A stretch of 14,415 nucleotides of DNA from Lachnospiraceae bacterium (GTDB lineage: Bacteria > Bacillota > Clostridia > Lachnospirales > Lachnospiraceae), in assembly GCA_014804225.1 (NCBI GenBank), contig JAAVAF010000086.1, positions 1 to 14,415 of the forward strand, read 5' to 3'. Below, piece after piece: positions 6,594 to 13,797 of this stretch. A program made the translations under genes and the position numbers. Numbering within the stretch: position 1 is the stretch's first letter; every line of letters starts with the position of its first letter. The notes under the pieces are model-generated. The model did no database searches. It saw nothing but the letters and a program-made list of their open reading frames with translations, and was not told where the DNA came from.

Positions 6594-7535
6594 TTGAAAG
6601 AGTATTCGAAATTGTTAAGTATGATCGTTCCATGTTACAATGAGGAGGAGAGCGTACCGTTGTTTTATGCGGAAGCAGTCAAACAGGAAGCTTTTTTTCA
6701 TGAAAAAGATGTGGAGTTTGAATTTATTTTTGTGAACGACGGATCGAAGGATGGCACGGTTGCGGCTGTGAAGGCACTGCGGGAAAAAGATGAAAGAGTG
6801 CATCTTGTGTCGTTTTCAAGGAATTTTGGGAAAGAGGCTGCAATTATTGCAGGGCTTGAAAAGGCAAAAGGAGATTTTACGGTGCTGATGGATGCTGATT
6901 TACAGGATCCGCCCGCCCTTCTTCCGGAAATGTACGGTTATATTGAACAGGGATATGATTCGGTTGCGACAAGGCGTGTGAACCGAAAAGGCGAGCCGCC
7001 GATCCGTTCCTTTTTTGCAAGGCGTTTTTACGGGCTGATGCGGAAAATATCAAAGACAGAGATTGTGGACGGAGCAAGAGATTACAGGCTGATGACACGT
7101 CAGGTAACGGATGCTATTTTATCGATGCGGGAGTACAATCGTTTTTCGAAAGGCATTTTTGGCTGGGTTGGTTACAATACAAAATGGCTTGAGTATGAAA
7201 ATGTGCAGAGGGCGGCAGGAGAAACAAAATGGTCTTTCTGGAAGCTGTTTCTATATTCGCTTGACGGAATTATGGCGTTTTCTACGGCGCCGCTTTCTAT
7301 CGCTTCGTTTTTTGGCGTGTTGTTTTGTATCATGGCATTTGTGTTTATGATCTTTATTTTTGTGCGGGCGCTGATTTATGGAGACCCGGTTGCGGGCTGG
7401 CCTTCTACGGTGTGCATTATTTCAATGATTGGGGGCGTGCAGCTTTTATGTATCGGTATTATGGGAGAATATATGAGTAAGATGTATATGGAAGTCAAGG
7501 ACAGACCAAAATATCTTGTTAAGGATGAATTTTGA
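6594..7535 (+). CDS. Polyprenyl-phosphate glycosyltransferase, DPM1/GtrB-like GT2
   Basis: A 313-residue GT-A enzyme with a membrane anchor. The catalytic domain shows VPCYNEEES (12-20), FVNDGSKDGT (46-55), the metal/nucleotide motif DADLQDPP (100-107) and the downstream REYNRFSKGIFGW segment. Two transmembrane helices follow, at about 233-262 and 271-292, and the tail MGEYMSKMYMEVKDRPKYLV is diagnostic of the GtrB/ArnC/YkoT group. These enzymes move a sugar from a nucleotide donor to undecaprenyl phosphate at the inner face of the membrane, giving a lipid-linked sugar used outside for side branches or modification. The start is TTG 6594, with GGGAGG eight bases upstream; the next in-frame ATG would begin inside the first beta strand. 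The last base overlaps the ATG of the next gene (TGATG). Donor sugar unknown. Confidence 0.9.
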   Translation: MKEYSKLLSMIVPCYNEEESVPLFYAEAVKQEAFFHEKDVEFEFIFVNDGSKDGTVAAVKALREKDERVHLVSFSRNFGKEAAIIAGLEKAKGDFTVLMDADLQDPPALLPEMYGYIEQGYDSVATRRVNRKGEPPIRSFFARRFYGLMRKISKTEIVDGARDYRLMTRQVTDAILSMREYNRFSKGIFGWVGYNTKWLEYENVQRAAGETKWSFWKLFLYSLDGIMAFSTAPLSIASFFGVLFCIMAFVFMIFIFVRALIYGDPVAGWPSTVCIISMIGGVQLLCIGIMGEYMSKMYMEVKDRPKYLVKDEF

Positions 7536-8296
7536 TGAAGGATTTTGACGAACAGTTGGTAAGTATTGTCGTTCCTGTATATAATGCCCAGAATTTTATT
7601 CGGGAAACAATACAGTGTGTGCAAGCGCAGACGTATACACAGTGGGAACTTTTGCTGGTGGACGATTGCTCATCAGATAACAGTTGTAATGTTATAGAAG
7701 AGATGCAGCATACAGACAGTCGGATAAAGTTAATCCGGCAGGAGACAAACGGTGGTGCTGCCCGCTGTAGAAATAAGGGTGTGAGCTGTGCGTGCGGACG
7801 ATATTTGTGCTTTCTGGATGCGGACGATATTTGGGGGAAACAGAAACTGGAACGCGAGCTTGCGTTTATAAGCGGTGGGAAAGGATTTGTATTTACCGGA
7901 TATGAGTTTGCAGATGAGAACGGGCAGGGGCTTGGTAAAATTGTGCATGTGCCGGAGCAGATAACGTATCATGAGGCGCTGAAAAATACAACGATTTTTA
8001 CTTCCACGGTGATGATAGATCGTACGATCATTGCAGATACTGATATTATGATGCCGTGTATCGAGAGCGAGGATACGGCGACGTGGTGGAATATTTTAAA
8101 AAAATATGGCATGGGGTTTGGTCTTGACGAGTGTCTTGTGCGGTATCGAAGAAGCGCGGGGACGCTTTCGTCAAACAAGCTTCAGGCAATTCGGCGGATT
8201 TGGAACTTATACAGGAACCATGCAAAGCTTTCTGTTGGAAAAAGTCTTTATTGCATGGTGTTTTGGGCGTTTCGGGCAGTTTTTAGAAGGATTTAG
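7535..8296 (+). CDS. GT2 family glycosyltransferase, TuaG-like
   Basis: A 253-residue soluble or peripheral GT-A glycosyltransferase. SIVVPVYNAQNFI (10-22), LVDDCSSDNS (41-50), GGAARCRNKG (73-82), the DXD-type motif LDADDIW (94-100) and the acidic SEDTATWW segment (178-185) mark it as family GT2. The C-terminal part, SLYCMVFWAFRAVFRRI, resembles the end of TuaG-type teichuronic acid glycosyltransferases. It probably adds one sugar to the lipid-linked repeat unit at the cytosolic side of the membrane; donor and acceptor are not predictable. ATG 7535 shares a base with the stop of the preceding gene, and AAGGA lies nine bases upstream. The stop codon's last base is also the first base of the structured element at 8296. 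Confidence 0.88.
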   Translation: MKDFDEQLVSIVVPVYNAQNFIRETIQCVQAQTYTQWELLLVDDCSSDNSCNVIEEMQHTDSRIKLIRQETNGGAARCRNKGVSCACGRYLCFLDADDIWGKQKLERELAFISGGKGFVFTGYEFADENGQGLGKIVHVPEQITYHEALKNTTIFTSTVMIDRTIIADTDIMMPCIESEDTATWWNILKKYGMGFGLDECLVRYRRSAGTLSSNKLQAIRRIWNLYRNHAKLSVGKSLYCMVFWAFRAVFRRI

Positions 8297-8408
8297 TGTG
8301 AGAAGAACTTCTAGCCACTTGCAGCAAAGGCTGCTTCGCGGAGAAGTTCTAAGTCTGCCTTGCAGACTTTTCTCACACAAGAGAATGCCCAAAAAGCGGG
8401 CATTCTCT
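8296..8408 (+). repeat. Highly structured intergenic element with perfect three-way junction
   Basis: An outer stem GTGTGAGA/TCTCACAC (8296-8303 with 8371-8378) closes two arms that abut without unpaired bases. Arm 1 is AGAACTTCT/AGAAGTTCT (8304-8312 with 8342-8350), capped by GCAGC/GCTGC (8321-8325 with 8330-8334, AAAG loop). Arm 2 is AAGTCTGC/GCAGACTT (8351-8358 with 8362-8369, CTT loop). A separate 11-bp hairpin, AGAGAATGCCC/GGGCATTCTCT (8380-8390 with 8398-8408), follows. No T run comes after it, so it is not a standard terminator. The wider interval is flanked by AGGAT at 8288-8292 and 8458-8462. Similar motifs occur at 4126-4162 and in the tandem repeat at 13680-13787. It could be a REP- or MITE-like element or an mRNA processing/attenuation structure. 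Confidence 0.75.
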
Positions 8409-8466
8409 GCACAGATTCGCAGGTTACTGGTAAAATGAGGATTCGTACAAATATTGGAGGATACCG

Positions 8467-9873
8467 GTGGGAAGAATAGAGGCGGCAAAGCGAGCTATTA
8501 TTTTACAGATGTCTTTGGTTGGACTTGTATTTCAGACGGTGCTGTATGTTTATGTATGGCAGCGGGTCTATAACGATATCATGCAAAACAGTATGTGGAG
8601 AAGCTTTCACAGAAAGGGCTTCTGGCTTTTGGCAGCAGTCTATTTTTTGCTGCTTTTATTTTTTACGACTACATACGGAGGCTTGCGGATTGGCTACTTA
8701 AAGCCGATGGATGTATTTTTTTCGCAGGTGATATCGCTGTTTTTTACGAATGTCGTTTCCTATTTTCAGATTTCACTGCTATCCCTCGAGTTGGTAACAC
8801 CCTATCCGTTGATACTGATGATGCTTGCGGAGATTGCGATAGCGGGTGTCTGGACCTTTATCAGTGATAGGCTCTACAAGCAGTTTTTTCCACCAAAACG
8901 CCTGTTATTTATTAGCGGCGAGCGTCCGGTTGACGATATTTTGAAAAAGTTTGAAACAAGGAAGGATAAGTATCATATCTTAAAATGTGTATACGAGAGT
9001 GAAGGACGACGCAGCATCGAGGCGGAAATTTTGAAGCATTATGACGGTGTGGTGCTCTGGGATATGAATACAGCGCTTCGCAATAAACTGTTGAAGTTTT
9101 GCTATAGCAAGGGTGTGCGTGTTTATATTATGCCGAAAATTCCCGATATTATGGTTCAGGGCTCTGAAAAGCTTAATTTGTTTGACACACCGATTTTGTT
9201 GATTCGTGAGTATGCGATGACGATTGAGCAGCGTTTTGTGAAGCGTGCGATTGATGTGATCTGTGCGTTGCTTTTGATTGTGGTGACATCTCCGATTATG
9301 CTGATCACGGCGATTGCGATTAAGCTCTATGATGGGGGACCTGTCATGTACAAGCAGGTTCGCTGTACACGTGATATGCGGGAATTTAAGATATTGAAAT
9401 TCCGCAGTATGCGCAGTGATGCGGAAAAGGATGGTGTGGCAAGGCTTGCGTCGAAAAATGACAGTCGTGTTACGCCGGTCGGCAAGGTAATCCGAAAGGT
9501 GCGAATTGACGAGCTGCCGCAGTTGTTTAATATTTTAAATGGAGATATGTCTTTTATTGGTCCAAGACCGGAGCGGCCCGAGATTATCAGGCAGTATCAG
9601 GAAGAGATGCCGGAATTTACGTTCCGAACAAAGGTAAAGGCGGGGCTTGCGGGGTATGCACAGGTGTATGGAAAGTATAATACGACGCCGTACGACAAGT
9701 TAAAGCTGGATTTATTTTATATTGAGAATTACAGTGTGTGGCTGGACTTAAAATTGATGCTTTTGACACTGAAGATTTTGTTTAAGCCGGAGAGCACGGA
9801 GGGTGTGGACGAAAACCAGACGACGGCGATACGCAATATTGCGCTTCAGATTGAGGACGAGGAAAAAGGATAA
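8467..9873 (+). CDS. Polyprenyl glycosylphosphotransferase (WcaJ/WbaP/EpsE-type initiating sugar transferase)
   Basis: A 468-residue membrane enzyme expected to start repeat-unit synthesis by moving a sugar-1-phosphate to undecaprenyl phosphate. The N-terminal part has about four hydrophobic helices (near 12-30, 52-68, 83-101, 113-132). A Rossmann-like middle region spans about 144-240, and the C-terminal catalytic domain (about 255-440) begins with the membrane re-entrant helix KRAIDVICALLLIVVTSP. Catalytic-domain signatures include YKQVR, FKILKFRSMR (307-316), the Asp348-Glu349 dyad in RIDELPQLFNIL, MSFIGPRPERPE (361-372) and KAGLAGYAQVYG (391-402). The layout is that of the large PglC-superfamily proteins. 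The start is GTG 8467, six bases after GGAGG (8456-8460). The sugar specificity cannot be read from sequence. The gene is separated from the preceding one by the structured element. Confidence 0.94.
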   Translation: MGRIEAAKRAIILQMSLVGLVFQTVLYVYVWQRVYNDIMQNSMWRSFHRKGFWLLAAVYFLLLLFFTTTYGGLRIGYLKPMDVFFSQVISLFFTNVVSYFQISLLSLELVTPYPLILMMLAEIAIAGVWTFISDRLYKQFFPPKRLLFISGERPVDDILKKFETRKDKYHILKCVYESEGRRSIEAEILKHYDGVVLWDMNTALRNKLLKFCYSKGVRVYIMPKIPDIMVQGSEKLNLFDTPILLIREYAMTIEQRFVKRAIDVICALLLIVVTSPIMLITAIAIKLYDGGPVMYKQVRCTRDMREFKILKFRSMRSDAEKDGVARLASKNDSRVTPVGKVIRKVRIDELPQLFNILNGDMSFIGPRPERPEIIRQYQEEMPEFTFRTKVKAGLAGYAQVYGKYNTTPYDKLKLDLFYIENYSVWLDLKLMLLTLKILFKPESTEGVDENQTTAIRNIALQIEDEEKG

Positions 9874-9890
9874 AAAAGGAAGAGAATGGA

Positions 9891-10919
9891 ATGATTGTAC
9901 GACAGGGGATTGACAGTAAGGCGTTGCTTGTAACATTGATAAGGAAGCTGCCGCAGCTTTTGTTATTGGCGGTGATCGGTGCCGTATTGGGCGGCGGTCT
10001 TCATTTGCTTGTCGTCTTTTGGGGGATGAAAAATGCGATGTTTGTCGCTGAAACAGAGTACTATGTAGATTTTGCAGATGGCAGGCTTGAGGCGAAGGAT
10101 TACTATAACGATTTTACATGGAACGATGTGATTGCTACGGATTTGATTCTTGGAGCTATGATGGAGGATTTGGGAACAGGCTATGACAGGGCGGCAGTGA
10201 AGCAGATGCTGAATGCTGATATTTTGTCGGATGTACGCTATCTTACTATTACAGTAAGAGGAAAAGAGATTGATTCGGTATCGGAAGTGAGCGCCGCTTT
10301 TTGTAAAGCAATCACGGCGTTTGGGCAGCAAAAGGATGAGTTTGATGCAATCTATCAGATTGAGGATAATGCTGTCAAAAGAGAAGAGGCACATTATTTT
10401 GTCTGGCAGGCTGTATTTCTTGGAATGTTAGTGGTTGTTGGAATTGGGATTTTTCTAATCGTACTTGGATTTATGGTAGGAGATCGTTTTTATACAAAAA
10501 CAGATGTTATCAAATTCCTTGATCTGAACGCACTTGGATTGCTTTGTAAAAATGGGAACAATAAAAAGGGTATCCATGAGGAGCGACTGCTTGGAAATCT
10601 AAAGGAATTGCAGAAAAAGAATAAAAAAATATACCTCTTGGATGCGGAGGACGGCAAGGATGCAGCACTTTTTGTGGAGAGACTGAGAGCGTTTGCAGCA
10701 GACATTTCTTTGGATGCTTTTTTACCATGTGAACGATATTGTGTGGAGGAGGATGCTGTCATTTTGGCGCTTGTGCCGTTTGAAAAAATATACAGAGAAA
10801 AAATAACAGATGAAATCAATAACGCGATACTGCATGGCGGAAAAATTGCGGGTGCAGTTCTTACAGAGTGTGACAGGCGCTGGGTCGACCTGTATTATGG
10901 AAAGGGCGTGAAAGCGTGA
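9891..10919 (+). CDS. Wzz/CpsC-like polysaccharide co-polymerase with degenerate BY-kinase-like domain
   Basis: A 342-residue protein with two membrane helices (about 21-45 and 172-197) bracketing a roughly 125-residue external domain, the topology of chain-length regulators. After the second helix, YTKTDVIKFLDLNALGLL (201-218) matches the place where Wzz/CpsC proteins carry their TxxDVxxxLxLxxLG motif. The rest (about 245-342) lines up in order with a CpsD/bacterial tyrosine kinase: KIYLLDAEDGKDAAL where the P-loop should be, then VILALVPFEKIYRE, then KIAGAVLTECDRR and LYYG. The P-loop lacks the GK[S/T] signature, Walker A' and B are not visible, and there is no tyrosine-rich tail, so kinase activity is unlikely. 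It probably controls polymer length or export. The start is ATG 9891 behind AAGGAAGAG. The end overlaps the next gene by 4 bp. The domain reading is by eye. Confidence 0.72.
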   Translation: MIVRQGIDSKALLVTLIRKLPQLLLLAVIGAVLGGGLHLLVVFWGMKNAMFVAETEYYVDFADGRLEAKDYYNDFTWNDVIATDLILGAMMEDLGTGYDRAAVKQMLNADILSDVRYLTITVRGKEIDSVSEVSAAFCKAITAFGQQKDEFDAIYQIEDNAVKREEAHYFVWQAVFLGMLVVVGIGIFLIVLGFMVGDRFYTKTDVIKFLDLNALGLLCKNGNNKKGIHEERLLGNLKELQKKNKKIYLLDAEDGKDAALFVERLRAFAADISLDAFLPCERYCVEEDAVILALVPFEKIYREKITDEINNAILHGGKIAGAVLTECDRRWVDLYYGKGVKA

Positions 10920-11698
10920 AACTTCAGGTGTTGGTGTCTGCGGTCAATGAGAATGCGGTGGATTTGGCGGAGCGTATGAATTTAGAGAGTGATGCCATTA
11001 TCATAAACCAGACAGATTATTTTGACTATGAAGAATTGAAACATAAAAATAGAAGGATACAATGTTTTGCGCTTGCAGAGCGCGGGGTTGGATTAAGCCG
11101 CAACAATGCATTATTACGAGCCGAGGGCGATATTGTGCTCTTTTCGGATGAGGATATTGTGTATGATGCAGGCTATGAGAAAGCGGTATTGGACGCGTTT
11201 GAGGCGCACCCGGAAGCGGATTTTCTGCTCTTTAATATGAGAGTCGGACAGGCGCGGGCGACGTATTACACGAAAAAATTTCACCGCGTGCACATATGGA
11301 ATGCGGGACGATACCCGACGTATTCATTTGCGGTAAGACGCGAAAAGCTTCATGCGGCGAACGTGACGTTTTCACTGCTGTTTGGGGGCGGCGCGAAGTA
11401 CAGTAACGGAGAGGACAGCCTATTTTTGAAGGATTGTCTGAAATACGGATTAAAAGTGTACGCAATCCCTATAGAGATTGGACAGGAGAGAGAGCGGGAA
11501 TCGACATGGTTTCAAGGATATACGGATAAATTCTTTATTGACAGGGGTGTACTTTATCACTTTTTGTACGGTGCGTTGGCGTATCCTATGGCGGTTCGGT
11601 TTATAGCGGCACACGGTAAGGTAATGTGCGAAGAAATTCCGAAAAAAAATGCGCTTGCGTTGATGAAAAAGGGAATTCGGTCGGTGGAGGGGCTTTGA
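10916..11698 (+). CDS. GT2-like glycosyltransferase (GT-A fold)
   Basis: A 260-residue protein with a GT-A glycosyltransferase pattern: a short first strand, LQVLVSAVNEN (3-13); GVGLSRNNALLRAEGDIVLFSDEDIVY, which carries the DXD equivalent Asp78-Glu79-Asp80; and a downstream acidic site NGEDSLF (164-170) before the C-terminal helices. The N-terminal nucleotide-binding half is shorter than in classical GT2 enzymes, and the usual VDDGSxD segment is replaced by INQTDYFDYEE, so donor binding may differ. Expected role: transfer of one sugar to the lipid-linked repeat unit; specificity unknown. The start is GTG 10916, overlapping the previous stop in GTGA, with AAAGGG nine bases upstream. It is followed after 2 bp by the polymerase gene. 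Confidence 0.75.
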   Translation: MKLQVLVSAVNENAVDLAERMNLESDAIIINQTDYFDYEELKHKNRRIQCFALAERGVGLSRNNALLRAEGDIVLFSDEDIVYDAGYEKAVLDAFEAHPEADFLLFNMRVGQARATYYTKKFHRVHIWNAGRYPTYSFAVRREKLHAANVTFSLLFGGGAKYSNGEDSLFLKDCLKYGLKVYAIPIEIGQERERESTWFQGYTDKFFIDRGVLYHFLYGALAYPMAVRFIAAHGKVMCEEIPKKNALALMKKGIRSVEGL

Positions 11699-11700
11699 GT

Positions 11701-12834
11701 ATGGATAGGGCGCTTTCCATTGTATTTTATAGTGCAATAGCATTAATAACGTGTGTTATGTCTAAAAATGTGGGGTGCATTACGGCAAAAAGCGGGACGG
11801 ATGCATACCTTAGAAAAAAGGCATTGAATCAATTATATATTGGGGGAATCTTTTCAATCTTGTTTGCGGTGTCAGCGCTTCGATTCGGAATCGGAAATGA
11901 TTATGAGCAGTATACGCGTACAGCGCATGAGGCGTATGTCGGCGGATATGTTGTCACGGAAGCAGGCTTCAATTATCTGGTTCGCTTTATCTATACGTTG
12001 TTTCATGGCGAATGTTATGAAGTGATCTTTGCTGTGTTTGGCTTCGTTACACTTCTTATCTTTTTGTATGTTTTTTATCGGGATAGCGCGGATTTTTCAC
12101 AGAGCTTTTTTCTGTTTATGACACTTGGATTTTACTTTCAGACATTTAATACCGTGCGTTATTATTTTGCACTTTCCGTGGCGCTTTGTGCAATGAAGTA
12201 TGTGTTAGAAAAAGATTATATACGCTTTGTTTTTTTCATTATTCTAGCGTCGTTTTTCCATAAGTCTGTGCTTTTGGTGCTTCCTGTCTATTTTGTCGCG
12301 ACTTTTATGTGGAAACGGTGGGTCTTTGTATTGGGCGTAATCATAGGGGCAGTTTGTTTTGCTGGAAAGGGTTTGCTCTTAAAGATAGCATTGCTACTTT
12401 ATCCGTCCTATAAAAATACGATTTATCTTGATGGGGGGCTGCGGATTACGAGCGTGCTGCGGATTGTGGCAGTGCTTTTGTTGTATCTATGGTTTTTGCA
12501 CTATATGGGAGATGATTTTTGCCAGGATGCAGATTATAAAAAGCTTCGGTTTTATGGGCAGCTCAATTTTCTTGCGCTTCTTGCAGCAACCTTCTTTTCC
12601 TTTTTGCCCGTAGTGACGCGGATTGTATATTACTTTAGTGTATCCTGGCTTCTGATGATACCGCTTATGTTGAAAAAGATAGAGGATAATACGGTAAAAA
12701 TAAGGGTAAGAATATTGATAACGATAGCGTGTTTGCTGTATTTTGTCTTGTTTTTACGAGGTGCGCATCAGGCGGGAGTGGGACTTTTGCCATATCAGTC
12801 ATGGCTCTTTGAAGAGAGGTATATTTATAAATGA
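11701..12834 (+). CDS. EpsG family membrane protein, probable polysaccharide polymerase
   Basis: A 377-residue hydrophobic protein with about eight to ten membrane helices. Motifs typical of EpsG/Wzy-like proteins are visible: ALRFGIGNDYEQYTRTA (59-75) after the second helix, EAGFNYLVRFIYTLF (87-101), and the FNTVRYYFALSVALCA plus ASFFHKSVLLVLPVYF pair in the central helices. By family it is expected to join lipid-linked repeat units on the outer face of the membrane, the Wzy role, and it is the only such candidate in the window. The start is ATG 11701, ten bases after GGAGG (11686-11690). A further upstream in-frame start at 11626 would lie deep inside the preceding gene and add a non-hydrophobic leader, so it is rejected. 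The stop overlaps the next start in ATGA. Confidence 0.87.
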   Translation: MDRALSIVFYSAIALITCVMSKNVGCITAKSGTDAYLRKKALNQLYIGGIFSILFAVSALRFGIGNDYEQYTRTAHEAYVGGYVVTEAGFNYLVRFIYTLFHGECYEVIFAVFGFVTLLIFLYVFYRDSADFSQSFFLFMTLGFYFQTFNTVRYYFALSVALCAMKYVLEKDYIRFVFFIILASFFHKSVLLVLPVYFVATFMWKRWVFVLGVIIGAVCFAGKGLLLKIALLLYPSYKNTIYLDGGLRITSVLRIVAVLLLYLWFLHYMGDDFCQDADYKKLRFYGQLNFLALLAATFFSFLPVVTRIVYYFSVSWLLMIPLMLKKIEDNTVKIRVRILITIACLLYFVLFLRGAHQAGVGLLPYQSWLFEERYIYK

Positions 12835-13796
12835 GAGATGGAATGAAACATTCTGATTGTGCGATGTTTAGCATCATTGTTGTATGCCTGAATGCGGGGG
12901 AGCGTTTGTGGGCGACTGTGGAAAGTGTGCTGCGCCAGAGCTATGAAAATTATGAGATTGTCATAAAGGACGGTATCTCTACGGACGGCTCCGTGAAGAT
13001 GCTTGCGGAGACTGTGAAGGACAGCAGACTTCACATTTATCAGAAAAAGGACAGCGGAATTTATGATGCGATGAATCAGGCGGTCGCACTTGCGGGCGGT
13101 GACTATGTGATCTTTATGAATGCGGGGGACAGTTTTTATGACGAAACGGTGCTTGATAAAATATCGAATGTTATTTTGACGCGAAATAAGAAACCCGACA
13201 TTTTATACGGGAACCTTTATCAGAGGGCGCTTGCGACAGTTGTTTATTCGGCGCCGGAAATCAATGATTTTACCTGCTACCGAAATGTGCCGTGTCACCA
13301 AACGTGTTTTTACAGCCGCAAGCTGTTTGCCGAGCGTGCCTATGATCCGAAATATAATGTGCGCGCGGACTATGAGCATTTTTTGTGGTGCTTTTATGAA
13401 AAAAAAGCAGATATTGTGTATGTGCCGGTTATTGTCGCATCGTATGAGGGTGGCGGATATTCTGAGACGAAGGAGAACAAAAAGCGCTCGAAGAAGCAGC
13501 ATCAGGAGATTACGCAAAGGTACATGGGAAGGAAAAAGGCACGGAAGTACAGACTGATTATGCTGATGACCTTGGCGCCGCTGCGAAGCGCGATTGCAGA
13601 TAATAAATACTTGTCTGTGTTTTATAACGGGATGAAGACGTTTCTCTATAAAATCATGGGAGCGGGCGTATCAAAAAAGGAGGAAAATCCTCTGCTCCTG
13701 CAAAGGCAGTCGCATTTTTCTTCGAAAAACAGGGAGGAAAATCCTCTGCTCCTGCAAAGGCAGTCGCATTTTTCTTCGAAAAACAGGGAGGATTAG
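12831..13796 (+). CDS. GT2 family glycosyltransferase with repeat-derived C-terminal tail
   Basis: A 321-residue GT-A glycosyltransferase similar in pattern to WcaE-type enzymes: FSIIVVCLNAGERLWATVES (from 13), VIKDGISTDGS (44-54), KKDSGIYDAMNQAVALAGGD (72-91), the metal site MNAGDSFYD (96-104), CHQTCFYSR, and the acidic RADYEHFLW segment. It likely adds one sugar to the lipid-linked unit. The start ATG 12831 overlaps the preceding stop (ATGA); GAGAGG is 11 bases upstream, and ATG 12843 is an alternative. The odd part is the end. Residues 284-301 and 302-319 are identical 18-residue copies encoded by two perfect 54-bp tandem repeats, followed by Glu-Asp-stop. Removing both copies would leave a natural-looking SKKED end, so the tail is probably an insertion without catalytic role. 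Confidence 0.9.
   Translation: MRDGMKHSDCAMFSIIVVCLNAGERLWATVESVLRQSYENYEIVIKDGISTDGSVKMLAETVKDSRLHIYQKKDSGIYDAMNQAVALAGGDYVIFMNAGDSFYDETVLDKISNVILTRNKKPDILYGNLYQRALATVVYSAPEINDFTCYRNVPCHQTCFYSRKLFAERAYDPKYNVRADYEHFLWCFYEKKADIVYVPVIVASYEGGGYSETKENKKRSKKQHQEITQRYMGRKKARKYRLIMLMTLAPLRSAIADNKYLSVFYNGMKTFLYKIMGAGVSKKEENPLLLQRQSHFSSKNREENPLLLQRQSHFSSKNRED
13680..13787 (+). repeat. Two perfect 54-bp tandem repeats, in frame at the end of a glycosyltransferase
   Basis: Copies occupy 13680-13733 and 13734-13787 and are identical; the five bases after them (GAGGA, 13788-13792) begin a third copy. Each unit contains GAGGA-AAA-TCCTC, CTGC-AAAG-GCAG (13698-13701 with 13706-13709) and TTTTTC-TTC-GAAAAA (13715-13720 with 13724-13729), so it is rich in small hairpins. 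At 18 codons the unit keeps the frame open. The GGGAGGA at the right edge is also the Shine-Dalgarno site of the next gene, six bases before its ATG. CTGCTCCT...CAGTCG is shared in degenerate form with 4139-4158, and GCAAAGGC with 8324-8331. Confidence 0.93.
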
Positions 13797-13797
13797 A

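Noticed and set aside
8106..8438. A 110-codon + strand frame across the end of the GT2 and the structured element
   Set aside because: It is out of frame with a clearly real glycosyltransferase, has no protein-family features and its second half is translated inverted repeats.
11626..11700. Upstream in-frame start for the EpsG-like gene, adding 25 residues
   Set aside because: It lies wholly inside the preceding gene, and a good GGAGG precedes ATG 11701.
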